Source: CAMQVM01 sp044433365 (GTDB lineage Bacteria > Bacteroidota > Bacteroidia > Bacteroidales > Rikenellaceae). From it: a stretch of DNA of 15,961 nt. Location of the stretch: NCBI GenBank assembly GCA_044433365.1, contig JAWXTR010000078.1:1-15961 (forward strand). The letters are read 5' to 3'. Made by a program: the position numbers and the translations under genes. Within the stretch, counting starts at the first letter, position 1. Each line of letters begins with the position of its first letter. Under the pieces are notes generated by a model. That model saw only the letters and a program-made list of their open reading frames with translations, ran no database searches and had not been told where the DNA came from. This document shows positions 6,084-12,688 of the stretch, in pieces.

Positions 6084-6647
6084 TTAGGAATTTAAGAAAT
6101 TATTGATTATTGTGCGACACTCTTCGATAGCACTCTCTAAATTGTCGTTAACCACCACATAATCAAACTTATCTCGGCAAGAAATCTCTTCTGTAGCTCT
6201 TGCAATTCGTCGCTCGATTGCCTCAGCTGTATCAGTTTTACGATTTTCAAGACGCTCACGCAAAGCTTCGATTGATGGAGGCATAATAAAAATCGCAGCG
6301 GCATTATCGCCATATATATTTTTGATATTTGCCGCTCCTTTAACATCTATATCGAAAATTACAGTATTTCCATCACTCCAAATTCGCTCAACCTCAGATT
6401 TTAAAGTGCCATAACAGCTACCTTTATATACCTCTTCCCACTCAATAAATTCACCATTATCGACAGAGTTCATAAACGCCTCATTCGACATGAAATAGTA
6501 CTCAACGCCATCTTTTTCTTCTCCACGAGGGGCACGAGATGTGGCTGAAATTGAAAACTTTAGATTTTTGTAGTCGCCAATTAAGGCATCTTTAATTGTA
6601 GATTTTCCACTACCCGATGGAGCTGCAAAAATTATTATTTTACCCAT
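6084..6647 (-). CDS. gmk: Guanylate kinase
   Basis: Phosphorylates GMP to GDP with ATP in cytoplasmic purine nucleotide metabolism. At 187 residues it is a normal bacterial length. The P-loop is APSGSGKST (residues 9-17). The GMP-binding region follows: SATSRAPRGEEKDGVEYYF with the Arg and Tyr contacts, then GEFIEWEEVYKGSCYGT. The C-terminal lid includes RKTDTAEAIERRI and the closing DYVVVND. It starts 7 bp after the yicC stop in the same direction; the yicC-gmk order is common in bacteria, and in this phylum nadD often follows. The sequence TAA-4 bp-CTACTTA shows that a family-A palindrome inserted just beyond its stop codon. There is no sign of truncation. Confidence 0.96.
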   Translation of the reverse strand: MGKIIIFAAPSGSGKSTIKDALIGDYKNLKFSISATSRAPRGEEKDGVEYYFMSNEAFMNSVDNGEFIEWEEVYKGSCYGTLKSEVERIWSDGNTVIFDIDVKGAANIKNIYGDNAAAIFIMPPSIEALRERLENRKTDTAEAIERRIARATEEISCRDKFDYVVVNDNLESAIEECRTIINNFLNS

Positions 6648-6654
6648 AAATTTA

Positions 6655-7551
6655 CTATAAAATATTAAGAGATTGCTCTTTTATTTTTTCTAACTCATCT
6701 TTCATCTGAACAACCAGTTTTTGGATTTCAACATGGTTAGCTTTTGAGCCTGTAGTGTTGATTTCACGACCTAACTCCTGAGAAAGGAAGCCAAGTTTGC
6801 GACCACACATCTCTTCAGTGTCGGCAACATGATGAAAATGCGAAACATGTCCTTTTAGGCGCACCATCTCCTCTGTAATATCGTATTTTTCGATGTAGTA
6901 GATAAGCTCCTGTTCAAAGCGATTTTGATCGATTGTAACCTGCAACGACTCAATACTTTCTCTTAGTCGTGTACGTACTATTTGCTCTCTTTCTGGAGCT
7001 AATTCCTCCACTTTTTGTTGAATCTCAGCAATATTATCGACCCTTTGAAGTATATCTTCAAGTAGTTTTTTACCCTCTAAGGCTCTAAACTCTCGAAGCG
7101 ACTCTACTGCTAAAGCGGTAGCCTCTAATAGAGCAGCTGATTCGTCTGCTGTAACCTCACGTTTAGGGGTTTCACTCTTGTTAGAAGATGCAGCTATTTC
7201 GGTCATTTTCAAAAGAGTAGAAAACATCTCTGGCGACTTAGCTTCAAAGCCAAAATCGGCAGCTAGTGACTCTACTTGAGATAGATATTCACCAAAAATC
7301 TCTCTATTTATAGGAGTAATAGCCGGAGTAGCATCCAGAGTTTCGATACTAACCGAAACATCACATTTACCTCTTACAACACCTTTTGAAACCAAAGAGC
7401 GAATTTCAAATTCATCTTTACGATAAGCTGCCGGCGATTTTACTGCTAAATCAAGTTGTTTACCGTTTAAAGTACGAATTTCGACTGTATATTTCTTGTT
7501 ACCCACTGAGCTTTCGCCCTTTCCGTAACCTGTCATTGAATATTGAACCAT
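6655..7551 (-). CDS. yicC: YicC-family endoribonuclease/stress-related protein
   Basis: Encodes 298 residues with the family hallmark start VQYSMTGYGKGES and the N-terminal YicC domain (about residues 2-150). The C-terminal DUF1732 region ends in the conserved FLSQELGREINTTGSKANH followed by a helical tail (VVQMKDELEKIKEQSLNIL). E. coli YicC is reported to act as an endoribonuclease influencing RNA turnover; whether the Bacteroidota protein does the same is not shown by the sequence. Cytoplasmic, with no signal peptide. It is first in the minus-strand operon with gmk, nadD and the TPR-like gene. A TAnnTTTG box (TATCTTTG) lies 25 bp upstream of the ATG. It looks complete. Confidence 0.93.
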   Translation of the reverse strand: MVQYSMTGYGKGESSVGNKKYTVEIRTLNGKQLDLAVKSPAAYRKDEFEIRSLVSKGVVRGKCDVSVSIETLDATPAITPINREIFGEYLSQVESLAADFGFEAKSPEMFSTLLKMTEIAASSNKSETPKREVTADESAALLEATALAVESLREFRALEGKKLLEDILQRVDNIAEIQQKVEELAPEREQIVRTRLRESIESLQVTIDQNRFEQELIYYIEKYDITEEMVRLKGHVSHFHHVADTEEMCGRKLGFLSQELGREINTTGSKANHVEIQKLVVQMKDELEKIKEQSLNIL

Positions 7552-7575
7552 CTTATTAAGTAATTTTAGATTTTA

Positions 7576-7583
7576 CAAAGATA
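7576..7583 (-). promoter_or_regulatory. Candidate -7 promoter box of the yicC operon
   Basis: TATCTTTG on the minus strand matches the Bacteroidota TAnnTTTG -7 element exactly, 25 bp before the yicC start. The region where a TTTG -33 box would sit is only T-rich, so the promoter call rests on the -7 element and position. Confidence 0.5.
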
Positions 7584-7594
7584 GGAAAAATAAT

Positions 7595-7629
7595 TATTAA
7601 TTATAAATTATAAATTATGAATTATAAAT
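7595..7629 (+). repeat. Low-complexity ATTATAAATT tandem repeat
   Basis: About three and a half imperfect copies of a 10-bp A/T unit (TTATAAATTA) upstream of the yicC promoter and next to family-A copy 3. It could be an UP-like AT-rich tract or simple slippage. No function is shown. Confidence 0.5.
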
Positions 7630-7632
7630 GGT

Positions 7633-7799
7633 TAAGTAGGGTAAAATAATTATTGGTGTATTTTTAATAGTGCTATTGGAGATGAGATTTTTTGCTATTG
7701 AATCGAAAATATAGTGGTTCTATATTGAGATTTAATAGTGAAAAATATCGCTCCAAGAGTGCTATTAAGAATATGGCAATAATTGTTTTACACTACTTA
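7633..7799 (+). repeat. Family-A long palindromic repeat, copy 3
   Basis: A 167-bp copy in the orientation opposite to copies 1 and 2, from TAAGTAGGGTAAAATAATTA to TGTTTTACACTACTTA. It is virtually identical to the reverse complement of copy 1. It lies between the yicC promoter and another inverted repeat at 7816-7938. Confidence 0.9.
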
Positions 7800-7815
7800 A
7801 TAAACTTGCTTCAAC

Positions 7816-7938
7816 AACACAGGTAGAGACGATGGGTCTATCGTCTGTAATCGAATTTTGTTTTTAAAAATTTTCGATGATTGTTTTTTATTTGCAATGC
7901 TTGGTTACAGACGATGGACCCATCGTCTCTACTGTGTT
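7816..7938. repeat. Family-C inverted repeat (GTAGAGACG type)
   Basis: The left arm AACACAGGTAGAGACGATGG at 7816 continues to 7850, and the right arm ends CATCGTCTCTACTGTGTT at 7938. The ~34-bp arms match with only two differences. Each arm is itself a small palindrome (AGACGAT...ATCGTCT). The 54-bp core is AT-rich with no coding capacity. A related element with different core letters lies at 15842-15961, and a fragment (GTAGAGACG) occurs at 9981-9989. Confidence 0.75.
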
Positions 7939-7987
7939 ATCGAACCTATAAATTTAAATTAAACCATATTTTACAAATTCCTATTCC

Positions 7988-8021
7988 AAAAAAATAGGGT
8001 TGCCAAAATCGGCAACCCTAT
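7988..8021 (-). terminator. Rho-independent terminator downstream of gpmI
   Basis: The 11-bp perfect stem ATAGGGTTGCC (7994-8004) pairs with GGCAACCCTAT (8011-8021), loop AAAATC. On the minus strand it runs straight into a T-tract (As at 7988-7993 on the plus strand). It lies about 60 bp after the gpmI stop. Confidence 0.85.
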
Positions 8022-8034
8022 CAATCGTATATAA

Positions 8035-8066
8035 GGGAACTTCTAAAAACCAATTATTAGAACTCC
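8035..8066 (+). repeat. Family-B repeat unit, internally shortened
   Basis: GGGAACTTCTAAAAA joined directly to CCAATTATTAGAACTCC. It matches the 43-bp unit but lacks the central TCGAATAAA block. It lies between the gpmI stop and its terminator. Confidence 0.75.
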
Positions 8067-8082
8067 TCATAAATTATAAAAC

Positions 8083-9600
8083 CTACACCAACGCCTTACC
8101 AGTCATATCAGCTGGTTGCTCGATGCCCATAATTTTTAGGATTGTTGGAGCAACATCGGCAAGAACACCATCCTCTACGCTTTTGATTGTATCAGATACA
8201 ACAACTAGCGGTACAGGGTTTAGTGAGTGAGCAGTATTTGGAGTACCATTCTCATTTACAGCGAAATCTGCATTACCGTGGTCGGCAGTGATAAGTACAG
8301 TGTAACCGTGAGCTAGAGCAGTTGTTACCGACTCTTTAACACACTCATCAACAGCCTTAACAGCAGTTTGAATAGCACTATAAACACCAGTATGACCAAT
8401 CATATCGCAGTTAGCGTAGTTAAGACAAACAAACGCAGCCTCCTCTTTTTTAAGCTCCTCACAAAGTGCATCTTTCACCTCGTAAGCACTCATTTCTGGT
8501 TGTAAATCGTAAGTTTTAACCTTTGGAGATGAAATAAGAACACGATATTCACCCTCATAAGGCTCCTCACGACCACCATTAAAGAAGAATGTAACGTGAG
8601 CATATTTTTCAGTCTCAGCGATATGTAGTTGTTTAAGACCTGCATTTGCAACAACCTCTCCTAGTGTATTTTGGATATTATCTTTACCGTAAACTACTGT
8701 TACATTTTTAAAACCTTCATCGTAAGGGGTCATTGTAAGGTATTTGATGTTAGGAACTGTAGTCATACCCTCTTCTGGCATATCTTGCTCAGCAAGTACC
8801 ATAGTAATTTCACGAGCACGGTCAGAGCGGTAGTTGAACGAGAACACAACGTCGCCCTCTTCGATTACACCACGAGGCTCGCCCGATTCGTTAACAAGAA
8901 CTGTAGGTAAAATAAACTCATCGGTAACACCCTCAGCGTAAGATTTTTCCATTAACTCTTTACCGTTAGTAGCTTTTTCGCCGATACCTTTAACAAGTAG
9001 GTCGTAAGCCTGTTTTACACGATCCCAACGTTTGTCACGATCCATAGCGTAGAAACGACCACAAACAGAAGCTAACTGAGCACCATATTTTGCAATATTC
9101 TCTTCAAGTGAAGCGATAAAACCAGCACCACTTTGAGGGTCAGTGTCACGACCATCAGTAAATGCGTGAACATAAACACGTTTGATACCACAAGCTGCTG
9201 CAACTTCACAAAGTTTGTAAACATGAGCATCAAGAGAGTGAACACCACCGTTAGAGATAAGACCGAAAAGGTGAAGAGCTTTGTCGTTAGCTACTGCATA
9301 TTCAAAAGCCTCTTTAATAGCAGGATTTTGAGCGATAGAGTTGTCAGCACAAGCCTTATTGATTTTTACAAGGTCTTGAAAAACCACACGACCAGCACCA
9401 AGGTTAAGGTGACCTACCTCACTATTACCCATTTGACCATCAGGTAAACCAACATTCTCACCAGAAGTTAGAAGCTGACCCACAGGATATTTAGCCATTA
9501 AAGAGTTCATAAACTCAGGCGATGAGCTATAGATTGCATCGCTCTCTGTACGGTTACCATTTCCCCAACCGTCAAGAATCATTAAAAGTACTTTGTTCAT
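8083..9600 (-). CDS. gpmI: 2,3-bisphosphoglycerate-independent phosphoglycerate mutase
   Basis: Interconverts 3- and 2-phosphoglycerate in glycolysis and gluconeogenesis in the cytoplasm, using two manganese ions and a phosphoserine intermediate. At 505 residues it is a normal length for the alkaline-phosphatase-superfamily iPGM. Visible residues are Asp10 in LILDGWG-type start (MILDGWGNGN), nucleophile Ser60 in GQMGNSEVGHLN, the substrate-binding FTDGRDTDP segment and YRSDRAREI. The C-terminal metal ligands are Asp440 and His441 (TADHGNAD) and His458 (NTAHSLNPVP). It is a single-gene unit: a TAnnTTTG box lies 44 bp upstream (9644-9651) and a strong terminator lies downstream (7988-8021). Codon use is richer in C-ending codons than the AT-rich accessory genes, consistent with high expression. 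It is intact; the plus-strand frames inside it are shadows. Confidence 0.97.
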   Translation of the reverse strand: MNKVLLMILDGWGNGNRTESDAIYSSSPEFMNSLMAKYPVGQLLTSGENVGLPDGQMGNSEVGHLNLGAGRVVFQDLVKINKACADNSIAQNPAIKEAFEYAVANDKALHLFGLISNGGVHSLDAHVYKLCEVAAACGIKRVYVHAFTDGRDTDPQSGAGFIASLEENIAKYGAQLASVCGRFYAMDRDKRWDRVKQAYDLLVKGIGEKATNGKELMEKSYAEGVTDEFILPTVLVNESGEPRGVIEEGDVVFSFNYRSDRAREITMVLAEQDMPEEGMTTVPNIKYLTMTPYDEGFKNVTVVYGKDNIQNTLGEVVANAGLKQLHIAETEKYAHVTFFFNGGREEPYEGEYRVLISSPKVKTYDLQPEMSAYEVKDALCEELKKEEAAFVCLNYANCDMIGHTGVYSAIQTAVKAVDECVKESVTTALAHGYTVLITADHGNADFAVNENGTPNTAHSLNPVPLVVVSDTIKSVEDGVLADVAPTILKIMGIEQPADMTGKALV

Positions 9601-9643
9601 AACTATATTTATATGTTTTTGAATTTACATAATATTTAGAGTG

Positions 9644-9651
9644 CAAAAATA
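9644..9651 (-). promoter_or_regulatory. Candidate -7 promoter box of gpmI
   Basis: TATTTTTG followed by CA on the minus strand, an exact TAnnTTTG match, 43 bp ahead of the gpmI ATG. The -33 region is AT-rich without a clear TTTG. Confidence 0.5.
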
Positions 9652-9662
9652 GTGAATAATTT

Positions 9663-9705
9663 TTAATTAATTATTAATGATTAACGATTAATGATTAATC
9701 ATGAA
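9663..9705 (+). repeat. TTAATGATTAAC-type short repeats
   Basis: A run of imperfect direct and inverted copies of ATTAATGATTAA, including the palindrome TGATTAATCA, just upstream of the gpmI promoter. It might serve as regulator sites or be simple-sequence DNA. No protein can be assigned. Confidence 0.4.
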
Positions 9706-9736
9706 TAATTTGTTTTATAAATCTTTAGTCTTAAAT

Positions 9737-9933
9737 GGGTCAAAGACCCCGCCCGCCGGCGTTAGGCAGTTAGAACTCGGTGTTACCGAACTCAGTTAGC
9801 CGCCTGCCCCTTTCAGAGAAGTTTTGGGGAATTTTCAGTTTAATTAATATGATTTTGTTAAACTTTTTATAATTGTTTTAGTTAAACAAATGGCAATTCT
9901 CCAAAACTTCTGGGCGGCTACAGCGTAAGCTGT
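9737..9933. repeat. GC-rich structured intergenic island with nested inverted repeats
   Basis: A sharp GC-rich block in very AT-rich DNA. It contains the hairpin GGGTC-AAA-GACCC (9737-9749), a GC run (CCCCGCCCGCCGGCG), a duplicated AGTTAG flanking CTCGGTGTTACCGA, a larger inverted repeat and a final hairpin ACAGC-GTAA-GCTGT (9920-9933). The larger repeat pairs TAGCCGCC (9797-9804) with GGCGGCTA (9913-9920), and AGAAGTTTTGGGGAATT (9818-9834) with AATTCTCCAAAACTTCT (9895-9911). It has no reading frame. It could be a mobile palindromic element or a structured RNA; I match it to no known RNA family. Confidence 0.6.
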
Positions 9934-10768
9934 AAGTAATAGAACTTTGTTTATTATTTATTTTCTTATATTTTTTGACACCGTAGAGACGTTAGGTCTT
10001 GGCGGTTTGAAATTAAATTATGTTTATAAATAAAACAACTATTACTAGATTTTGAAAACTTTTTATTATAAACACCCTTAACATTATTAGAACTTGTTAA
10101 TTATTAATATTTTACACAATTATTTGTTAATTATAAAACATTCTAAATAAATCAATAATTAAGTTTTATAAATCTTTCTATTTTTATTGTAATCATATAT
10201 CTAATGCAAAAACAATATTAAAATTTATAAATTTTATTGTTATTTTTAACTATAAATTATATTCATACATTATTTTGTAAAATTCCTACGTATTATTATT
10301 TTTTACAAATATAATTTTTATAGTTTATATTTAGTTAGAAACATCTATAATAGATAAAAAATTGAAATTTACCTACAATTAAATTTATATATTTGAATCG
10401 AATTATTATATTTTATAATTAAGTTTTTTTTTATAATATTGCATTACTGATTAATAGGAATTTATAATTATGATAATATTAAATAGTAAATTACAAATAT
10501 TTTTTTTTAAAAAATATGTAAAAATAAAATACAAACTAAATCTTCCTTTTTTGATATAGTATCTAAAAATTGAAGCGCAGCAAGCAGAACGAAAGAAAAG
10601 AGGCAATAATCGTATACAACCAATAATCTGTAATTGTATAACTTTATTTGATGATGTATATTGTAAATATTAGATGAATTCCATATTTTATAATAATGCA
10701 GAAGACTCACTATTAGAAATGCTATCTAATAAAAAATATTATTTAAAAAAACATATTAAGATTTACTT
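9934..10768. other. AT-rich gene-free stretch upstream of the C10 protease gene
   Basis: About 830 bp that are overwhelmingly A/T, with no reading frame I consider real. It holds a fragment of the family-C repeat (CCGTAGAGACGTTAGGTC around 9980) and one slightly GC-richer patch near 10572-10612. In one plus frame that patch reads a basic peptide (IEAQQAERKKRGN...) without a start codon. I see no convincing promoter for the downstream gene. Confidence 0.5.
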
Positions 10769-12010
10769 ATGAAAAAATACTTATTTATCTTTTTAATTTT
10801 CATTGTTAGTTGTACTAAGAACACTATAACAGAAGATGAAAATATTATTTTAACTAATAAAAACAACAATAGCGAATTACTTACTAAATCTGAATCAATT
10901 GCAATATCTATAGAGGATAGTAATAATTTAGAAATTTCTGAAGAAAATGCTTTGAAATTATTAAATATTAAGTTAAATAATAGTACTAAAATATTATCAG
11001 CTAAATTACAATCTAAGAATGAATTGTTTTATGAATATAATATAAATGGTGGTTATGCATTAGTATCAACAGACAAAAGGATTCCAGAGGTTTTTTGTAT
11101 TGTAGAAAAAGGAACCATTTCTGATACATCATATAATCAGGGATTAAAAATTTTTTTCCATGGGTTAAGAAATTATATCAAAGGTGAAAAAATAAAAATG
11201 AATAATATTGATTCTTTAAAAAGAAGTGCTAATGAGAAAATTAAGACAGCAATGGTAACAAAAAGTATACCTGAAATTAGCACAGATAATGGATGGGTAT
11301 ATATTGGAGATAGGTATGTAAAGACTTATCCTATTTTAAAAGAATATAATATCACTACAAAATGGGGACAATATTCACCCTTTAATGCAAATTTGCCTTT
11401 GAAAATAAATGACAAAGGTAATTATGTACATACTTCTGCAGGATGCGGTGTCACTGCGGTTGCCCAGTTAATGGCTTTTCATAAGAAAGGGTTATATACT
11501 ACTGAAGTTTGGAATAAAGTAATAAGTACGAACTACAATTATGAATTACAACATTTATATGAAGTAATATTTGATGAAATGATTATTAAAAATAAAAATA
11601 GTTATGAATATGATTATGCTGAATCAACATTATCAGATTCTAAATCATTCTTACAAAAATTTGGTTATGATTGTTCGAGAGTAGCAAATTACTCATTTGA
11701 CAGAATTGTTGAAGCGATGAATTATGGTCCTACTCTAGTTAAAGGTAATTTGCCAAATAATGGATATGGTCATGATTGGATTGTTGAAGGAGCTAGAAAA
11801 GAGCAAACTCAATTATATGAAATTTATGAACTTGAGTATGGAGATAGAATTATTACAGAGGAGTTATTACAATATTCTTATGTTAGATCGGAAGTAAAAA
11901 TAAATTGGGGATGGAAAGGTGAAGATGACGGATGGTTTACAAGCGGTGCATTTAACACAGATAATGGAGAATTAAATAACAGTAATGAAATGATATTAAA
12001 CATACATTAA
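10769..12010 (+). CDS. C10-family (streptopain-like) cysteine protease lipoprotein
   Basis: A 413-residue secreted papain-fold protease related to streptopain (SpeB) and Bacteroides fragipains. It begins with a lipoprotein signal whose lipobox is FIVSC (Cys15 becomes lipidated), so it is membrane anchored. A Spi-like inhibitory propeptide follows, recognisable by NGGYALVSTDKRIPEVFCIV (about residues 93-112). The mature domain contains the catalytic Cys226 in SAGCGVTAVAQLMAFH and the catalytic His335 in GYGHDWIVEGA, then the C10 Trp-rich motif INWGWKGEDDGWF (378-390). The usual sequence GHxxVIDG is changed to GHDWIVEG, so the C10 substrate site is variant but the dyad is present. Substrates are unknown; relatives degrade host proteins or activate other exported proteins. 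The next gene, a small beta-barrel protein, starts 10 bp downstream and shares its transcript. The A/T bias is much stronger than in the flanking gpmI and thiC genes, suggesting acquired DNA. Confidence 0.87.
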   Translation: MKKYLFIFLIFIVSCTKNTITEDENIILTNKNNNSELLTKSESIAISIEDSNNLEISEENALKLLNIKLNNSTKILSAKLQSKNELFYEYNINGGYALVSTDKRIPEVFCIVEKGTISDTSYNQGLKIFFHGLRNYIKGEKIKMNNIDSLKRSANEKIKTAMVTKSIPEISTDNGWVYIGDRYVKTYPILKEYNITTKWGQYSPFNANLPLKINDKGNYVHTSAGCGVTAVAQLMAFHKKGLYTTEVWNKVISTNYNYELQHLYEVIFDEMIIKNKNSYEYDYAESTLSDSKSFLQKFGYDCSRVANYSFDRIVEAMNYGPTLVKGNLPNNGYGHDWIVEGARKEQTQLYEIYELEYGDRIITEELLQYSYVRSEVKINWGWKGEDDGWFTSGAFNTDNGELNNSNEMILNIH

Positions 12011-12020
12011 AAAGATTATT

Positions 12021-12566
12021 ATGAGAAAAATTACACTATCATTGCTATTTGCAATGTTTATGCTCGTAGGAGTAGTTAGCGCACAGGAAAGTGCAAAAAT
12101 ATGGAAGGGTTTTAATATAGAGGGTGGTTATGCAATGCATAATAGAGGTGCTGTTAACGAAAATGTTAACTCATTTTTTGCAGGTATGAGTAGCGGGTTT
12201 AATATTAATCAAAAATATTCCATTGATTTTGGAGTGAATTACACTCCATTGACTTATCACGAAAAATTTATAGAGGTTCCTATTGATTTAAATATGAAAT
12301 TAGATGATAAATGGAGTGTTGGTGTAGGTCTATATATGGGATTTGATTTAGAAGAAGATATGCTAGAGGGAGGAAATGGAAGTTATTATAAAGATAACAT
12401 GTGTGATTATGGTGCTCGCCTCAATTTATCCTACCAACTAATTGATAGAATAGAGCTTTTAGCAGCATTAAATCAAGGGTTTAGAGATAATTACGTTAAT
12501 ATAAAAACTGTTAAAAGCGTAAATCGTTGGTTGCAAATTGGTGCAGCTATAAAGCTATTTAGATAG
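12021..12566 (+). CDS. Small outer-membrane beta-barrel protein
   Basis: A 181-residue exported protein with a signal peptide at residues 1-21 (MRKITLSLLFAMFMLVGVVSA, cleavage before QES). The mature part consists of alternating hydrophobic/polar strands of about ten residues (GFNIEGGYAM, YSIDFGVNYTPL, WSVGVGLYMGFD, YGARLNLSYQL, LQIGAAIKLF). It has turn-forming Asn/Gly/Asp segments and ends in a strand as outer-membrane barrels do. Size and the VPIDLNMKL strand resemble the 'porin family / PorT-like' small barrels of Bacteroidota. No enzymatic motif is visible. It is the second gene after the C10 protease with only 10 bp between them, so the two are probably expressed together. It could hold the protease's substrate or partner at the cell surface, but that is only a context inference. 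A strong terminator follows at 12604-12656. Confidence 0.72.
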   Translation: MRKITLSLLFAMFMLVGVVSAQESAKIWKGFNIEGGYAMHNRGAVNENVNSFFAGMSSGFNINQKYSIDFGVNYTPLTYHEKFIEVPIDLNMKLDDKWSVGVGLYMGFDLEEDMLEGGNGSYYKDNMCDYGARLNLSYQLIDRIELLAALNQGFRDNYVNIKTVKSVNRWLQIGAAIKLFR

Positions 12567-12603
12567 TTTATTTGAAGTTACGTTTAAAACTTTTATCCAT
12601 TTT

Positions 12604-12656
12604 CCCTATATGTTACAAAAAAATTAGTAATTTTGTAACATATAGGGGATTTTTTT
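12604..12656 (+). terminator. Strong rho-independent terminator after the protease-barrel operon
   Basis: A perfect 17-bp stem, CCCTATATGTTACAAAA (12604-12620) with TTTTGTAACATATAGGG (12631-12647), closes a 10-nt loop and is followed by GA and seven Ts (12650-12656). A TAATTTTG box (12628-12635), an exact TAnnTTTG, lies in the loop and right arm and might be the thiC -7 element, but no -33 box is evident. Confidence 0.88.
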
Positions 12657-12688
12657 AATACTAGTTCCCAAAAGAAAAAATAGAAAAT

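Noticed and set aside
8000..9447. Plus-strand frames opposite gpmI (76, 79 and 104 aa)
   Set aside because: Shadows of the conserved phosphoglycerate mutase gene with no domain of their own.
10507..10710. 67-aa minus-strand reading frame, and a startless basic plus-strand peptide at 10560-10670
   Set aside because: Very AT-rich DNA, no recognisable domain, no promoter or conserved start; chance frames are expected here.
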